Part shown: piece after piece, positions 36,110-48,426 of the stretch
How positions within the stretch are numbered: position 1 is the stretch's first letter
How the letters are laid out: every line of letters begins with the position of its first letter
From: Talinum fruticosum
Taxonomy: Eukaryota > Streptophyta > Magnoliopsida > Caryophyllales > Talinaceae
Assembly: GCA_021018815.1 (NCBI GenBank)
Contig: JAITYX010000017.1
Location: forward strand, 2,356,001-2,420,000
Length of the DNA stretch: 64,000 nt
Direction: 5' to 3'
Notes under the pieces: generated by a model
What the model was told of the DNA's origin: nothing
Databases searched by the model: none
The model's input: only the letters and a program-made list of their open reading frames with translations
Made by a program: the position numbers and the translations under genes

Positions 36110-37062
36110 ATGAAAGGAGAGTACATGGAAGATCAAGAAAACAACCACCACCACCACCAGCATCACCATCCACACAATTACAATGCTCACTCTCACCACC
36201 CCATGTTCCCCAAATTCCCCCACCTCACCTCCACTTCCCTCCTCACTCCTTCCCCTTCGCCACCAAAGATTCCGACAACGCAGACTCCGCCACCACCGCC
36301 TCCGCCCCCGCCGGCTCTCCTTCCTCCAAGAAGTCCAAAACAACCTCCGCCACCGCCGAAGATGGGGGCACCATTGAAGTACCCCGCCGGCCCAGAGGCA
36401 GACCCCTGGTTCCAAAAACAAACCCAAGCCCCCGTCGTCATCACCCGCGAACCGGAACCCGCCATGGCTCCTTACATCCTGGAGCTCCCCGGCGGGTGCG
36501 ACATCGTTGATTCCCTCACGCGCTTCACCCGCCGCAGGGGCATCGGCATCTGCGTACTGACTGCCTCCGGCGCCGTTGCCAACGTCACCCTCAAGCAGCC
36601 TTCAACGGCGGCGCCGGGAGCCACGGTGACGTTTCATGGGCGGTTCGATATCTTGTCGTTATCCGCCCTTTGTTTAGTCCAGACGGTGCCGTTTAGCGGG
36701 AACAGCGATTTCGCCTTCACGATATCGCTGGCAGGCCCTCAAGGGCAGATCGTCGGGGAATGGTGGTGGGCCCCTTGGTCTCCGCCGGCACCGTTTACGT
36801 TGTTGCGACGTCGTTTAACAGCCCCAGCTTCCACCGCCTCCCGCTCGATGACGACGAAGAGGCGCAAAACGCAGCCACTGGCGGCGATGGGCAGTCAGGT
36901 TCGCCAGTCTCAGGAGGAGGAAGCGGCGGAGGAGGGGGCGGCGGGAGTAGTGGCGGCGGTGGTGGGCAAATGGGATTGTATAATTGTCATATGGGGTCGT
37001 CTTCTTCTGATGTAATATGGGCTCCCACACCCACAGTTAGACCACCACCTCCTCCTTATTGA
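36110..37062 (+). CDS. AHL: AT-hook motif nuclear-localised protein, type-I AHL
   Basis: This nuclear protein binds AT-rich DNA and forms chromatin-associated complexes through its PPC/DUF296 domain. The gene is intronless, as in type-I (clade A) AHLs. A His-rich N-terminus is followed by a Ser/Thr/Ala region and the AT-hook core RRPRGRP with SKNKPKPP. The PPC domain runs from VVITREPEPAMAPYILELPG through ANVTLKQPS and GRFDILSLS (GRFEIL in most members) to VVGPLVSAGTVYVVATSFN. A Gly-rich tail ends PTVRPPPPPY. Four one-base deficits occur at short C or G runs: 36252-36255, 36403-36406, 36429-36433 and 36755-36758. The first three together restore the frame, so AT-hook and PPC appear in different frames. 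The fourth truncates the PPC domain. Allowing for all four gives 957 bases (318 residues). Assembly errors are the likeliest cause. Confidence 0.88.
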
Positions 37063-37715
37063 TCCTCTAAATTCTTTTCCTTTTTTTTTTTTCCAAGTTG
37101 TTGACATTAGGTTTTTGGTTTTATCTTACTTCGGTGGGTAGTTAATTAGAGAGTAGTGGGAAAAGGGGAGAGACTTTTGGTGGGTTTTTGTCTTTGTGGT
37201 ATATTTTGATTTTCTTAGCTTGTTAGCTAAAATTTCATGATTGGATCATCTTCTGCTGTGTTTCTGTTATTATTTTGATTTAATTTGTTCCTCTTTCAAA
37301 TGGATCGATGAAATTATGATACCCACTTGGATTTCAAGCATGGGAAGTCTCTTATCATCGGTTTCTCCAAAATTTTAATTGATATGAGACTGCATGCATA
37401 TAAATCTCATTCGACTTTACTATGGTGGAACTTACAGTTAATTCTTATTATAGCTCAACCTTTTAACTACTTGTGAATTAGGGAAGTTTTAAAACCTGGG
37501 TTTGTTACTTTTCCTCACTTCTGTTAGGTAGCCGAGCTCAAGATGGATGGCTAGGTCTTGAGATTGAAGGGAAAGCCCCACACACTGAACTTGGGTTGTT
37601 CTTCTTCCTCTTTTTCCTTTTCATGTATATGTAATTAAACTCAACTTTCGTGTAATTCATCTTCACCTTTTCCTTTGCTTTCTCACGTTCATGTAAACTC
37701 AACTTTGTTGCAATT

Positions 37716-38290
37716 AGGGTTGTAACGAAATTGAGCCGGTTCACTGAGTGCTCGGGCTCAACTCGGTCAAAACTCAGTTTAGGCTTTTGAGTCGGAGCCG
37801 CCTCGAAGACATAGCGAGCTAAGTACCTCGGCTTGTCTTGGCTCAATTTGACCCTGTTTACGTTAAATAATTCATTTTTTTTTCTGTAAACACTTGTATG
37901 AAGGGTATAGAACTCGAGCTGGTTCGAAAGCATAGCGAACCGAGCAACTCAGCTCTGCTTGCCTCAGTTTATGTTAAGTAATTTATTTTTAAAAAAATTA
38001 CTTGTATGAAGAGTATAAAATTATCATTAAAATCACCAAAAGTATTCAAATCCTTACTCTTGAATTTAATAAAAAAAATACTAAATTTAAAACGATTATA
38101 ATTTTAAATTTAGATTAGAAACTTTTAAGCAAATTAAAAATCATCTAGCTAAATTCGAGCCAAGTCTGAGTCATTTGAGTCGAGCCAAGCCTGAGCCAAA
38201 ATCCAACCAAACAGAACGTGAGTCTGAGCCGAGCTAAACCCTGATTGTGCCGAGCTTGAGCCTGGCGGCTTGGCTCATTAACAACCATAT
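37716..38290. mobile_element. Non-autonomous hAT-like element with 8-bp target duplication
   Basis: The element begins AGGGTTGTAACGAAATTGAG and its right end, read in reverse complement, begins ATATGGTTGTTAATGAGCCA, giving imperfect terminal inverted repeats. It is flanked by TTG(C/T)AATT (37708-37715 and 38291-38298), an 8-base duplication with one change. The subterminal parts are rich in CTCGG/GAGCC words, while the middle is AT-rich. No transposase is present. Confidence 0.65.
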
Positions 38291-39101
38291 TTGTAATTAA
38301 CCTTTGGGAAACCGAGTGAAAGGTCAAACTTTCTTTCAAACTCTCTTTCCATGTTGTAATTGATAATTTCCTCAATTGTTTATTTAATAAATTTTTTAAA
38401 CAATTTATCATATTATAAAATATTTGTGTTAAAAATAAGAACGTTACGAAGTGAACAAACGAGTTTATTATGAGTAACATGACTTAAAGATCGTGATATT
38501 AAAATAAATTCAAAACTCTAAAGTAAAATTATAAAATGATTTAAATAAAAAGAATGTCTCTTGTTTTATGAAAACAAAACAAATATTCAACTAATAGGAT
38601 CAATATCTAAGAACACATTTGGTATTCGGTGTTTTGAGTGTTTGGTTCAAGTCAATTTATATTTTGTCTAATATTAAGAGCGGGTTCAATTTAGATTTTC
38701 GGTCTATATTTTTGTGTGTCTTTTAAATATGGGTGTGGATCACTTTAGTTTGTATTTCGAGTCTTAGGTCAGTTTTATCAAGTTGACGCACAGTGTGTAG
38801 CCAGGTATTTGCTCATTGGTCTGACCGCAATGGCATTCAAGAAGAGAAAGAGAGAGAGAGCTGGTGAAGGGCAGTGCAGAAGTGTAGGTGCAGCGCTTTA
38901 AATCCTGACTGATGAGTGTGATTTTCAATTGGACAGTGAAAACAGACAGACAGAGCCCTCTATCTATTGCCTTTCCATGCCTTTCAAGTTTTTTGAAGAA
39001 TGAGCAGTGCGACACTCATGAGCTTCATTTACACTGATTAGTCCAGCTTCTGCGTCTGTTATGTTATTGCTTGCCAGCTCTCATTTTCTCTGCTTTGCCA
39101 C

Positions 39102-39735
39102 TAGGGATGGCAATGGATCGAGTGCTAGGTCGGGTCCGACTGGACCTGGACCCATTTAACTTTTTAGATTTGGACTCAGACCCGACCCGGACCCGACGGG
39201 TCTGTAAAATTGGACTCGGACCCAAACCCGGTGGGTCCACGGGTCCATGGTCTTAAACGAGTCTACTATATTTTTATCATAAATGAGTTTAAAAATCAAT
39301 ATTTTGTGCTCCTATTTTAATATTATTGTAAATTTACAAGCAATTTTGTTACATATAACCTCTTTAGCATTATACTAATCTATCTATCAACCAATCTATT
39401 GTACAAACAAAAAACTTAGTTCATACAAATCGAATACACCAATATATTAAACACAAAGTTCATCAAAGTTTGACAACACAAAGTTCAAAGTCCATCAAAG
39501 TTTAACAACAAATTGTAGGAAGGGTTTTCAAATTGCACCGGGTCCAAATTTGCATGAATACTACCGTTAGAATTTTTCAAAAAAATAAAATTAGTGTTCG
39601 GGTCTTAAACGGGTCTCGGGTCGGGTCTGGGTCTTAAAAATAAGACCCAGACCCGACCCGGACCCATCCCAGACCCGATTAAATGGGTCGGGTCTGGCGG
39701 GTCTAGGTCGGGTCCAGGACCCACTGCCATCCCTA
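39102..39735. mobile_element. Non-autonomous hAT-like element with perfect 8-bp target duplication
   Basis: The 634-base element begins TAGGGATGGCAATGG and ends CCACTGCCATCCCTA, so its ends are inverted repeats. It is flanked by a perfect 8-base duplication TTTGCCAC (39094-39101 and 39736-39743), diagnostic of hAT-type transposition. Both subterminal regions are dense in GGGTC/GACCC words, and the right one folds into a perfect stem. There is no coding capacity, so it would depend on a transposase elsewhere. Confidence 0.85.
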
Positions 39736-41194
39736 TTTGCCACTTGCATTTCTGGAAAGAGGGAGGGGGTGCTGTTGCTGGTGCTGCTTCAGAGATTGCC
39801 CAATTTTCTACATTTTCATTCATATATGACATGTATAATTCATCTGACTTGTAAATTATGATCAATTAGCTAAGTTTCCTGAACATAAATATTAAGGGTC
39901 ATGGCCACTTTAGACACCACGAAAAGATGCACTATCTTCTCGACCGATCGCAATCGTTGGTTCATTCAACAATTTATGACCGTCATTATCAAGCATTTCT
40001 TGTAGAGATTCAAGTAGTAAATTAGATTACTATTTGGTCACATTATATTATCAACTACATCATCAAGATTTACCGATATGTTATGAATTTGTTATAATTT
40101 TTGAGGAGAGTGAGTAACTTAAACAGATCTCGAAAGGGTTGTCTTAAGTAATGGTCTCTTACCTTCTTAAAAAATAATAGTAATTATCATTCATACTACT
40201 ATAATTAGTCACAAGTACAATTGTGTTCATATGTACCTATAAAGAAGTAATAGGATGAGAAACGAACAAACTTTGGGACAGTATTCTCAAACAATTTTAT
40301 CTTTTTGAGATTTGTTGTACCTCTTTATTTGTGAGGAGATTTGCTTAATTTTAGAAAAGACTACCACCCGAGTTTAATTGCAAAAACTCAACCGGATGCA
40401 CGAATATAGATATTGATGTCGGAATATGGACTTTGTTGTTTTTAAGTATTTACTTATTTTGAATTTTGGATGTATCTCGAGTACTATTTTATTTCATTCT
40501 TATTGAAAAGAAAAAAAAGGCTAAAAACATAGACAGAACCAAATTATCAATCTTAAAGAGGCAGATAATTACATTTAGTAGTCAATTAATAGGAGCAATT
40601 TCAAGAGTGTCTAGTCAAGAGCATTGTTATCAAATATTTTGCTAGTGACTTGGCATTATTTTATATTTTTACAGGAAAAAAACATTCTTTAAGATAAAAG
40701 AAAATTTTTTATAACATATATCTACTTGTTAAATTATATTCCCATTGTCATCAATAATGCCAAAGTTGTAGCAAATATTTTGACAAAAAAATGCTCTAAA
40801 CTTATAAAACTTCTTATGTCAGTAAAAGTTGTTTGTAATATACGTTTTATGTTAAAAAAAAAGTCATGTAAACTCAAAAATTTCTTTAAAATACCTTCTG
40901 AAAACAAATTTCTCATATAATATTTTTGAAATTTTATTCTTAATTATTATACACTTCATGAAAGCAAAACAAGTTATCATGGTCGAGAATTTTCTCCCCT
41001 ATATGATGCATATATAGCAAGCATTATGCAATCAACAAATAAGTGAAAACCAATTGAGCACTTAGGCTATATATAACTTAATATTACAACCCACTCTACC
41101 TACATATTCTAATATCACACGTACAATTTCAATTATAAATTCCCCCCCAAAAAAATTATTTAAATAGTTTTAATTTGGACAATGTAAGATAAAG

Positions 41195-41400
41195 TTAGTA
41201 TTAGTTTAGTGGTAAGTATTTCACACTATCACCCTTTCCATCGGGATTTAAACTTTACGGAAAATAATTTCCTTACAAGTTATTTAAAAGAATTGAGTTA
41301 GATAGTCCCAGCTAGAATTGTCCCTTAAATAGGGTTCCGTGAGATGTCCCATACTATCCCTAAAAAAATTTTTTTAAATTGGGCAATGTGAGAAGTTTGA
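41195..41400 (+). repeat. Possible tRNA-derived SINE remnant
   Basis: TAGTTTAGTGG (about 41204) fits the RNA polymerase III A-box consensus TRGYNNARNGG. GGGATTTAAAC, about 35 bases on, resembles a weak B-box. A T/A-rich end follows near 41375. Neither a clean tail nor a target duplication is visible. Confidence 0.3.
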
Positions 41401-42453
41401 GTTTGTTTAGGAACTTGTTGATTGGTTGGTGAAGAGTTTGAGTTTCCCTAAGAAACAAAAATTTTATTAATTGGAAAATAATTTGAAGGAGTTATCATCA
41501 GATAGAGTATAATATAATTTCATTAGGCAAGAATCCTTGTATTTGATGGATAAAGATTCTTCTTATAGGTTGTCCTTAGAATGACCTTTAATAAAATATG
41601 TAAAAGATGATAATATGATTTTAGTACATATAAGAAGCATTATATGATCATCATGAACTCAAAGTTTATAGCCTCCTTCTCCCCCTTTGTCCCCTTCTCT
41701 CTAGAAAGTCCTACTTCCTTTTTTTCTTAGGAGATGTTATTGACTTTTTGTCAATGGTAAGCCTCAATCTATCTTTCTTTTATATCTTATCTACTTGTTT
41801 TCTCTAAAAATAATTGCTCTCTCTTTATTTATGAGAGTCTCTCCATACCTTATTCGAATTAGTGGTATTGTTTCTCAATTTTGAAGCGATTCTATCGGTT
41901 TGTTTCATAGGTTTATAATTATATGTGGTTGAATTGTCGATTGATTATCGGATCGGTCACGCAACGAGCAGTAATTCTCCAAATTCGAACTAGTGCAATA
42001 AATAAATCTATTCGAAAGAAAGATTATACAAGATTTGTGAATATTCTCATTAAAAGTTGTATGATGAAACAACGATCGAATGAAAGATAAGCGTTTAAAA
42101 AGTTTCAATTAGTTCTTTCAATCGAAAAATTTATTTTGTTATTTTACTTATGAATTTATTTGAATTTAATTTTCTTTATAGATGCAGTATGATTTTTAAT
42201 TAATGAAATTCATCCATTATTTAAAACAAACTCAAAAGTTTATATTAAAAACTGAAAAATAAGAATTGTATTTCCTAAAGAAATAATGCTGCAATTATTA
42301 TAGAGAGGGAGAAAAGAATTTTATACTGATTTGACATGATTTTTGACTAAAAAGTGTCATGGAAATAAAATTTCAACAGTTAAATTCACTTTTTCCAAGA
42401 TGTTTTTTGGTAAACTGCCTATACCACTAGCTTGACATTTATAACGAGTAAAA

Positions 42454-42636
42454 TATTCCATCTATTTTATAAAAATTGTTAAAATTTTTTATTTTAAACT
42501 TCCAAAAATATTATCAAAATTTTTCTACATAATTAAAACAGTGACCTTTCATTTAAAATTGTGATTAATAAATAATATTTGCTTAAATTTTTGTCCTCTA
42601 AAAATTTGGCCAACTTTTTAAGATGGAATGAAATGA
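42454..42636. mobile_element. Short MITE with ATTCCATCT termini
   Basis: The left end ATTCCATCTATTTTATAAA and the reverse complement of the right end (ATTCCATCTTAAAAAGTTGG) form inverted repeats around about 180 AT-rich, non-coding bases. It resembles the diverged Stowaway-like elements elsewhere in the window. Confidence 0.45.
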
Positions 42637-44705
42637 GTCAAAAACATATTTTCAAAAGGCGCATATTATGATAACCATTTTTTATTTATTTTAGAGTAAT
42701 TACTTTTTAAAATTAACCAATCGAAGCAAGAAATCAAAACTAAAGCCCTATTTCATTTAGCCTTAACTTACAGATTTACAAATTTTTACAACTGCTTATA
42801 ACTTCTTACGACTCTTTACCACTTTTATAACTAATTTTATAACTATTTTATAATTGTTTACAACCTCTTACAATTTTTTACAACTCCTATAGTCTTGCAA
42901 CTCCTTTTAAAGCATATGGCCAAAAAGTTAGGTCATGTTTCGTAAATGACTTTTCCAATGACTTTTGAGTCAAAAAATATTTTTGGAGGGAATTTTAGCT
43001 TCTTAACTCAATCAAAAAGGTAATTAAGAGATTCAGTAAGTTGATTTTTTTAATAACTTTTTACTATCAAAAAGTCATTTTTAAAAAACTAGTTTCAATA
43101 ATTTTTTGTTATTAACTTTTTGCAAATTTATTTTTTATTTCAAATATTTTAAGAAACAATTAATTTCAATAAGCACTTTTCATACAAACAACTAATATAA
43201 ATGCCTGAGTGATTCTCTTTACTCATAGTCGAAAGTAAGCCAAAAGACTGTTACTAATGGAATTGATTAGTATGGAATACGCATGTTTAATTACACCCCA
43301 TTAGTGACAAACAATAGTGAGGAGATTAAGTGCATAAATAGGGAGAAGACAAGACATCTACGATTGAAATGGTGCACCAAATCCAAAAGGCTCCCAAAAC
43401 CAACTTTGAAGGTGACCCCATATATATCATCCCATCATCCCATCCCATCCATATCTCAATTTTAACGTCCCATCATATCATAATGGCTTTAAGTTCATGT
43501 TGTATGTATTTTTCATTTCATTTCGTTTCATTTCATTTCCTCTGAATTGGTGTTATCTGTCAAGAAGCATCTGGTTTTGTCTCCAGAAATTAGAAACTGT
43601 GTGTGTGGATGGGGAGTGGTTTTTCCTCTTTGGTGGTTTAACTTCATTATGGAATTCTGGTAGGAGAGGGATTTTGCTTGTTTGGGCAAGTCTCATTTTT
43701 GGCTGATAAGATGCCATGTCATTTTGAGGGGGATGTGATGTCAAGTGTCATCATTTACTGGTACAAACCCTAATTTTTACTGCTCTTTTTTGGTGGGATG
43801 AGGAAAGGTTTCAGATTTAGATATATTTGGCACTTCAAAAGTTGCAGATTTTGGTTTTGGATTCCTGTTATGTCATGGAGATGGAGAATTAGTGGTCTAA
43901 TCACTGATTAGGGGCTAGTGGTGTGTGTTTTCCAATAGATAAAGACATAATTTGACAATTGCATTGCTACAGTAACCTCCACGTTCATTTATTTGTTGTT
44001 TTCGCGATTGAATGAATATTAAGGTGAAGTTAACTTCAAAAAAGTATTAGCGATTAAAAGATTTGAAATTTTATTATAAATGAAAAAGTACGCAGCAGAA
44101 AAATAATTAATAAAGACAAAATTAAAAAACTGGTTATTAATATATATGATTAAAATTGTAAAGCATCATATGTTGTAAAACAAAAAAAAATTCAACACCA
44201 TTAATATTGAAGCAAAAAAATTAGCTATAGTGTCAGATATTAGAACACTTATAGTATAATTTATAAGCAAATTATCTATACATTTTTATTACAAGCCCTT
44301 TTACAAACATTAATATTGGTATACAAATTTTGGAGCCGTATTGATCCCAATGCTCTAATACAATATTCAAGAAGAATGACTAAGATAACGTAACCTTTTC
44401 ATATTTAAAAAACGTAACTTAGCCATTATGTTTGTTACAACTTTAGTTTAAGTTTTGTTTTTTTAACCTTAAGTATTTATTATAAAAATTTAATATTACT
44501 TGTAAAAGTTTTTAGTTACCTCCATATTTTCTATAAGAGGGTTGCCATCAATTGTAATTCCCAATTTTTTTTATTTTTCGTCATATTTTGATTATAGGTA
44601 ATAATTATTATCATATTTTTATTAGAATAGAAAAAGAATCAAAGGACAAACTTTCAACTTGTTCATAAATAATCTAATTCATTTTTTTGCTATTTGAAAA
44701 CAATA

Positions 44706-44957
44706 CTTCCTCAAATTTCAAAATACATGTCATTTCAACTAATTTTTTCGTTTCACAATACTTATCATTTTACAATTTCAATAACTTATTAATAACTAAT
44801 TTACCAATTTTATCCTTATTAATTTCTTTAATTTTCTTCATTTCCAATAAACTCTTGGGACAACTTTGTCTTTTAACACAAATTTTGTTATGAATTTAGT
44901 ATTTTCTTGATATTAACTCATAAACTTAAAGCGACAAATATTTTAAAAGGAAGGGAA
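44706..44957. mobile_element. Stowaway-like MITE, copy B
   Basis: Roughly 250 non-coding bases related to copy A at 33.1 kb but in reverse orientation. Shared internal words include TTTTATCCTTATTAATT and TTTGTCTTTTAACACAAATTT. The ends are TTTCAAAATACATGTC and the complement of GCGACAAATATTTTAAA, with TA next to both ends. Another, more decayed relative lies at about 44030-44245. Confidence 0.6.
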
Positions 44958-45237
44958 TAACTATTTAAGTTATTATCTTAATAAATTAATGAAATATTTG
45001 ACATACACCCTTGAATGATAAGTGACATAACCCTAGTTATGTATAAAAGTTCTTTTTTCCCTCTATCTCTACAATGGACACTCACAAAAATTAATTGGTA
45101 TTTATCAAACTTCATAAAAGTATACACATTTAATAAAATTTATAAAACCATATATCATTGACTTTCACTTGAGTGGCATAAAAAAAAAACAATAACGACA
45201 AAATAGAAAAACCAATCAAACAATTTCAAGAATATTA

Positions 45238-45417
45238 ACCCCTCCATCCCATTTTTGTCTTCCTTTTTGGCCGAAGTTATATTGCTAAATAATTATTAAA
45301 TGCATTGTTAACTAATAATTTTATATTATTTATATCAAACTAACATGCTACTTATATTTATTTTCCTTAAAAAGGTGTTTTTATATTTAGAAATATCATA
45401 ATGGAACGGAGAAAGTG
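45238..45417. mobile_element. Short Stowaway-like MITE with CCTCCATCCC end
   Basis: The left end CCCTCCATCCCATTTTTGTC pairs imperfectly with the reverse complement of the right end (CTTTCTCCGTTCCATTATGA). CTCC(G/A)TCCC-type ends are typical of plant Stowaway elements. It is non-coding, about 180 bases. Confidence 0.45.
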
Positions 45418-47198
45418 TCAAAATATGTTGTGTATTTTTTAATTTTTTGGAAAAACAAAAATAACATAACATAAACAGAGAAAGACTATAACATAATGGA
45501 AATAGTAAAGGTGAAGATAGCAAAATTTTCCCCCTTCCTGTCCTAATCTGTCAAATTAAACACGAATAATTTGTTATTAATTAGAAGAATCATTGAAGAC
45601 TTTTATTTTATTTTTTTTTTTGACAGAAAAGACGGTACAATAACACTACTGCTATCTAATTATTCAGATTTTGCATCTTTTACCAGCTCTGATTTTGGAT
45701 TAAAAATAAAATAAAAATTAAGAAAAAAATCCTAACTCCAAATTGTTGCAAGTTGCAATGTACCCAATAACATTATTTGGTTGCAAGTTGCCTTCAAACT
45801 TTTGCTGTGTCTTTTCCATCATCTCATGAATATATTCTTCTAACTACATGATGCTATGGATGACAACAACAAATGAAAGTCATATAGTTTTTACAATGGG
45901 CATTCCTTATTTTCTTTTCTTTTATTTTCTTTTTTAAAGAAATGTTTATGATAGCAATGTAAATACTAATTTATTTACATTATGAGATATGAACTTGTTC
46001 GAACTTATATACAAAACGCACATGAATAGAAAGATAAATAGAAACGAACATAAAAGAGCATAATTGAGTTGTTAATAAGAAACAAATATAATTAAATGAA
46101 CGAATATAAACGAACAAAAAAGAACATAAATGAACATGAAAGAATATAAACGAACATAAAACATAAACTAATTATATTTTTCATGTAAAGTCGAACATGC
46201 CCATATCGTATTAGAAATGTAATTTTTACTACTAATTATTTATTATAACATGGATTCACATTTAAAGATAATTAATGATGTTTGAACCTTTGAGAAATAG
46301 GTAGGACTGGACTTTTACAATTAATATTTTTCAAACGAAAAGTGTGAAATCTTAATCTTTACTTGGTCGACCTTATTTATGGATCAATTCAAATATACAC
46401 GATGTTTTTGTTTGGATTTTTTTGTCTATATTTTCATAACATATAGAAAAATGTTCATAACTTTGCAAAAGTATACTCTTCAATTATTTGATTCAACTCG
46501 ATGCATATCGAATTTTTCAAAATGTAAATTCATTAAACTGAAAATATTAAAATGTTTTTAGAAGGATTGTCCATAAATGGATGGATATAATACTTACTAT
46601 GATAATGTCAAATAGCATCATTAGGTTTGTACCCTATCTTAGTTTGCTAACAAATATGTTAATGATTAGACATAAATTTGTCCATAAATTTCTTAATAAA
46701 ATGAAAAGAAGAGATTAAGAACGTGTTAAATATATATATGCAATATGATTAGATACACTTTTGTAAGTAATTGAGGGTACCAAATCAAAGTATTTGAACC
46801 ACATTCTTTAAAAAATAAATCATCATAGGAATAGAATTGTACTTTGAAATGCATTGATTGGTGGAGATGGGAAAATTGACCTTAATATTGGCTATATAGG
46901 AAACATAATGATTTCCAAGATTTGGTGCTTTCGATCTTTGCGTGGGTTTCAAAATCATGCTAAATCGGTCCCTATGACCCTTTTTTTTTTCATTAATAAT
47001 ATAACTTTTTTCAATACCTTTTTTTTTTAATTTTGAAATGAGAAATAAAAAAAAAAAAAATCAACAAAACTCAAACCCAAATTCTTATCTCAAGAAAATA
47101 AATATGGTAGATTTGGATTGCTTCACAAGCTTTTTAGCAAACAACTTTTTTCTTTTTTAACAAAACATGGTTTTTTGAGGTAGTGTTCTTTTTCGTTA

Positions 47199-47447
47199 CT
47201 CTCTTTATTTTATAATATATGTCACATTAACTAACTTTTTTATTACAATATACTGTCACTTTATAATTTCAATAACATATTATTAGTTTATCAATTTCCT
47301 TATTAATTACTTTTTCTTTCCTTTTTTTCACTGACTTTCTTTATTTCCAATGCAATTTTGTAGCAATTTGGTCTTTTAACACAAATTTGTGTTTCTTTGA
47401 TATTTTCTCACAACTTAAAAACAATATGTATTGTGAAACACAGAGAG
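47199..47447. mobile_element. Stowaway-like MITE, copy C
   Basis: The left end CTCTCTTTATTTTATAATAT and the reverse complement of the right end (CTCTCTGTGTTTCACAATAC) form inverted repeats, with TA directly outside each end. The internal words AATTTCAATAACATATTA and TTGGTCTTTTAACACAAATT are shared with copy B. It is 249 bases long and non-coding. A lone end of the same type (GAAACAGAGGGAGTAAA) lies near 48509. Confidence 0.65.
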
Positions 47448-47554
47448 TAAATATAAATCCGTATAACTTGAATGAATGAATTCATGACTCTAAGATCTAT
47501 GAGTTGGTTGTTAGTTGGTTTTACTTGTATATTTATGCACAAAATTTTGGGTAA

Positions 47555-47810
47555 GACTGTCTCATCTAGATAACATTGAGACTTGTCTCATCTAAATGAT
47601 TTTGTGAGACGGACTCTTTTAAGTTTAACTTTTGAATGTTTTGAGATGACGACTCGTTCGTCTTTAGAATGAGTTTTTAAATTTGGGAGTGACTAGTAGT
47701 GACTTTTTAAAAACACTCCTAATGAACTATTATTCACCCAAATTATTATTAATAAAAATCATCATAAAAATATTCATCTCATAATATATCATATGTGAGA
47801 TGGTCTATTA
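47555..47810. mobile_element. MITE with GAGAC(G/C)GTCT-type termini
   Basis: The left end TAAGACTGTCTCATCTAGAT and the reverse complement of the right end (TAATAGACCATCTCACATAT) are similar, and GTGAGACGGACTC occurs internally. Elements with GTGAGACGGTCTC-like ends are frequent in plants. Boundaries are approximate. Confidence 0.4.
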
Positions 47811-48236
47811 TTTAAACTTTAGTCTCTAACTCATCAACTCTTGTTATTTTTTAAATGCACTGTTTTAGTATTTTTTAAATCTTTTTGTAGGATATTATTT
47901 TCTATTATTTGAAATTTAAATTATTGAATTTTAATTATAAGAAAATGAATAAATTTATGACTATAGACTCTAACTGCCTTTAACCTCAGCCGACAAGTAA
48001 ACCTTCAAGAAAACTTTAAAAGCATGCATATTTTGCGGCTCCAGCCAGGTGTTTATGAATGTGCATGCTCTTAAAGTTTCCTATGTGTTTCATCCAAAAC
48101 AAAACAAAAAGGTTCCTATGTAGACATAAATGAGTTTTTTTTCACTTGATCGGCATAAAAAATAGTAAGTTTTTGTAAGATATAATTGAGATTTTTATTT
48201 TTAAATATATATTCTATCATTATATAAATATTAATG

Positions 48237-48426
48237 TAATGTTTGATTGATGTATTGCAATACAATCATCTTTGTAAAAGTATAATAATTATATAATTTA
48301 TAATAATTATAATTATATGGTAGGTGTTTAATTGTAATATTTTTATACAACTAAATAAAGTGATATAAATATAATTATAAACTTATTTGTATTGCATTGT
48401 TTGATTTTATATCAAACCAAACATTA
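48237..48426. mobile_element. MITE with inverted termini (family copy 2)
   Basis: The left end TAATGTTTGATTGATGTATT and the reverse complement of the right end (TAATGTTTGGTTTGATATAA) match well, and both arms contain GTATTGCA(A/T). The internal GGTAGGTGTTTAATTG resembles the element at 15558-15728. It is non-coding. Confidence 0.6.

Noticed and set aside
36065..37107. Arg-, Gly- and Trp-rich open frames on the - strand across the AHL gene
   Set aside because: They are shadows of GC-rich coding sequence on the + strand. They lack recognisable domains, while the + strand encodes the AT-hook and PPC domain.
38764..39060. Possible microRNA hairpin (GA-rich stretch and ACAGACAGACAGAGCCC word)
   Set aside because: No match to the conserved plant microRNAs I could recall and no fold-back of sufficient length was visible.
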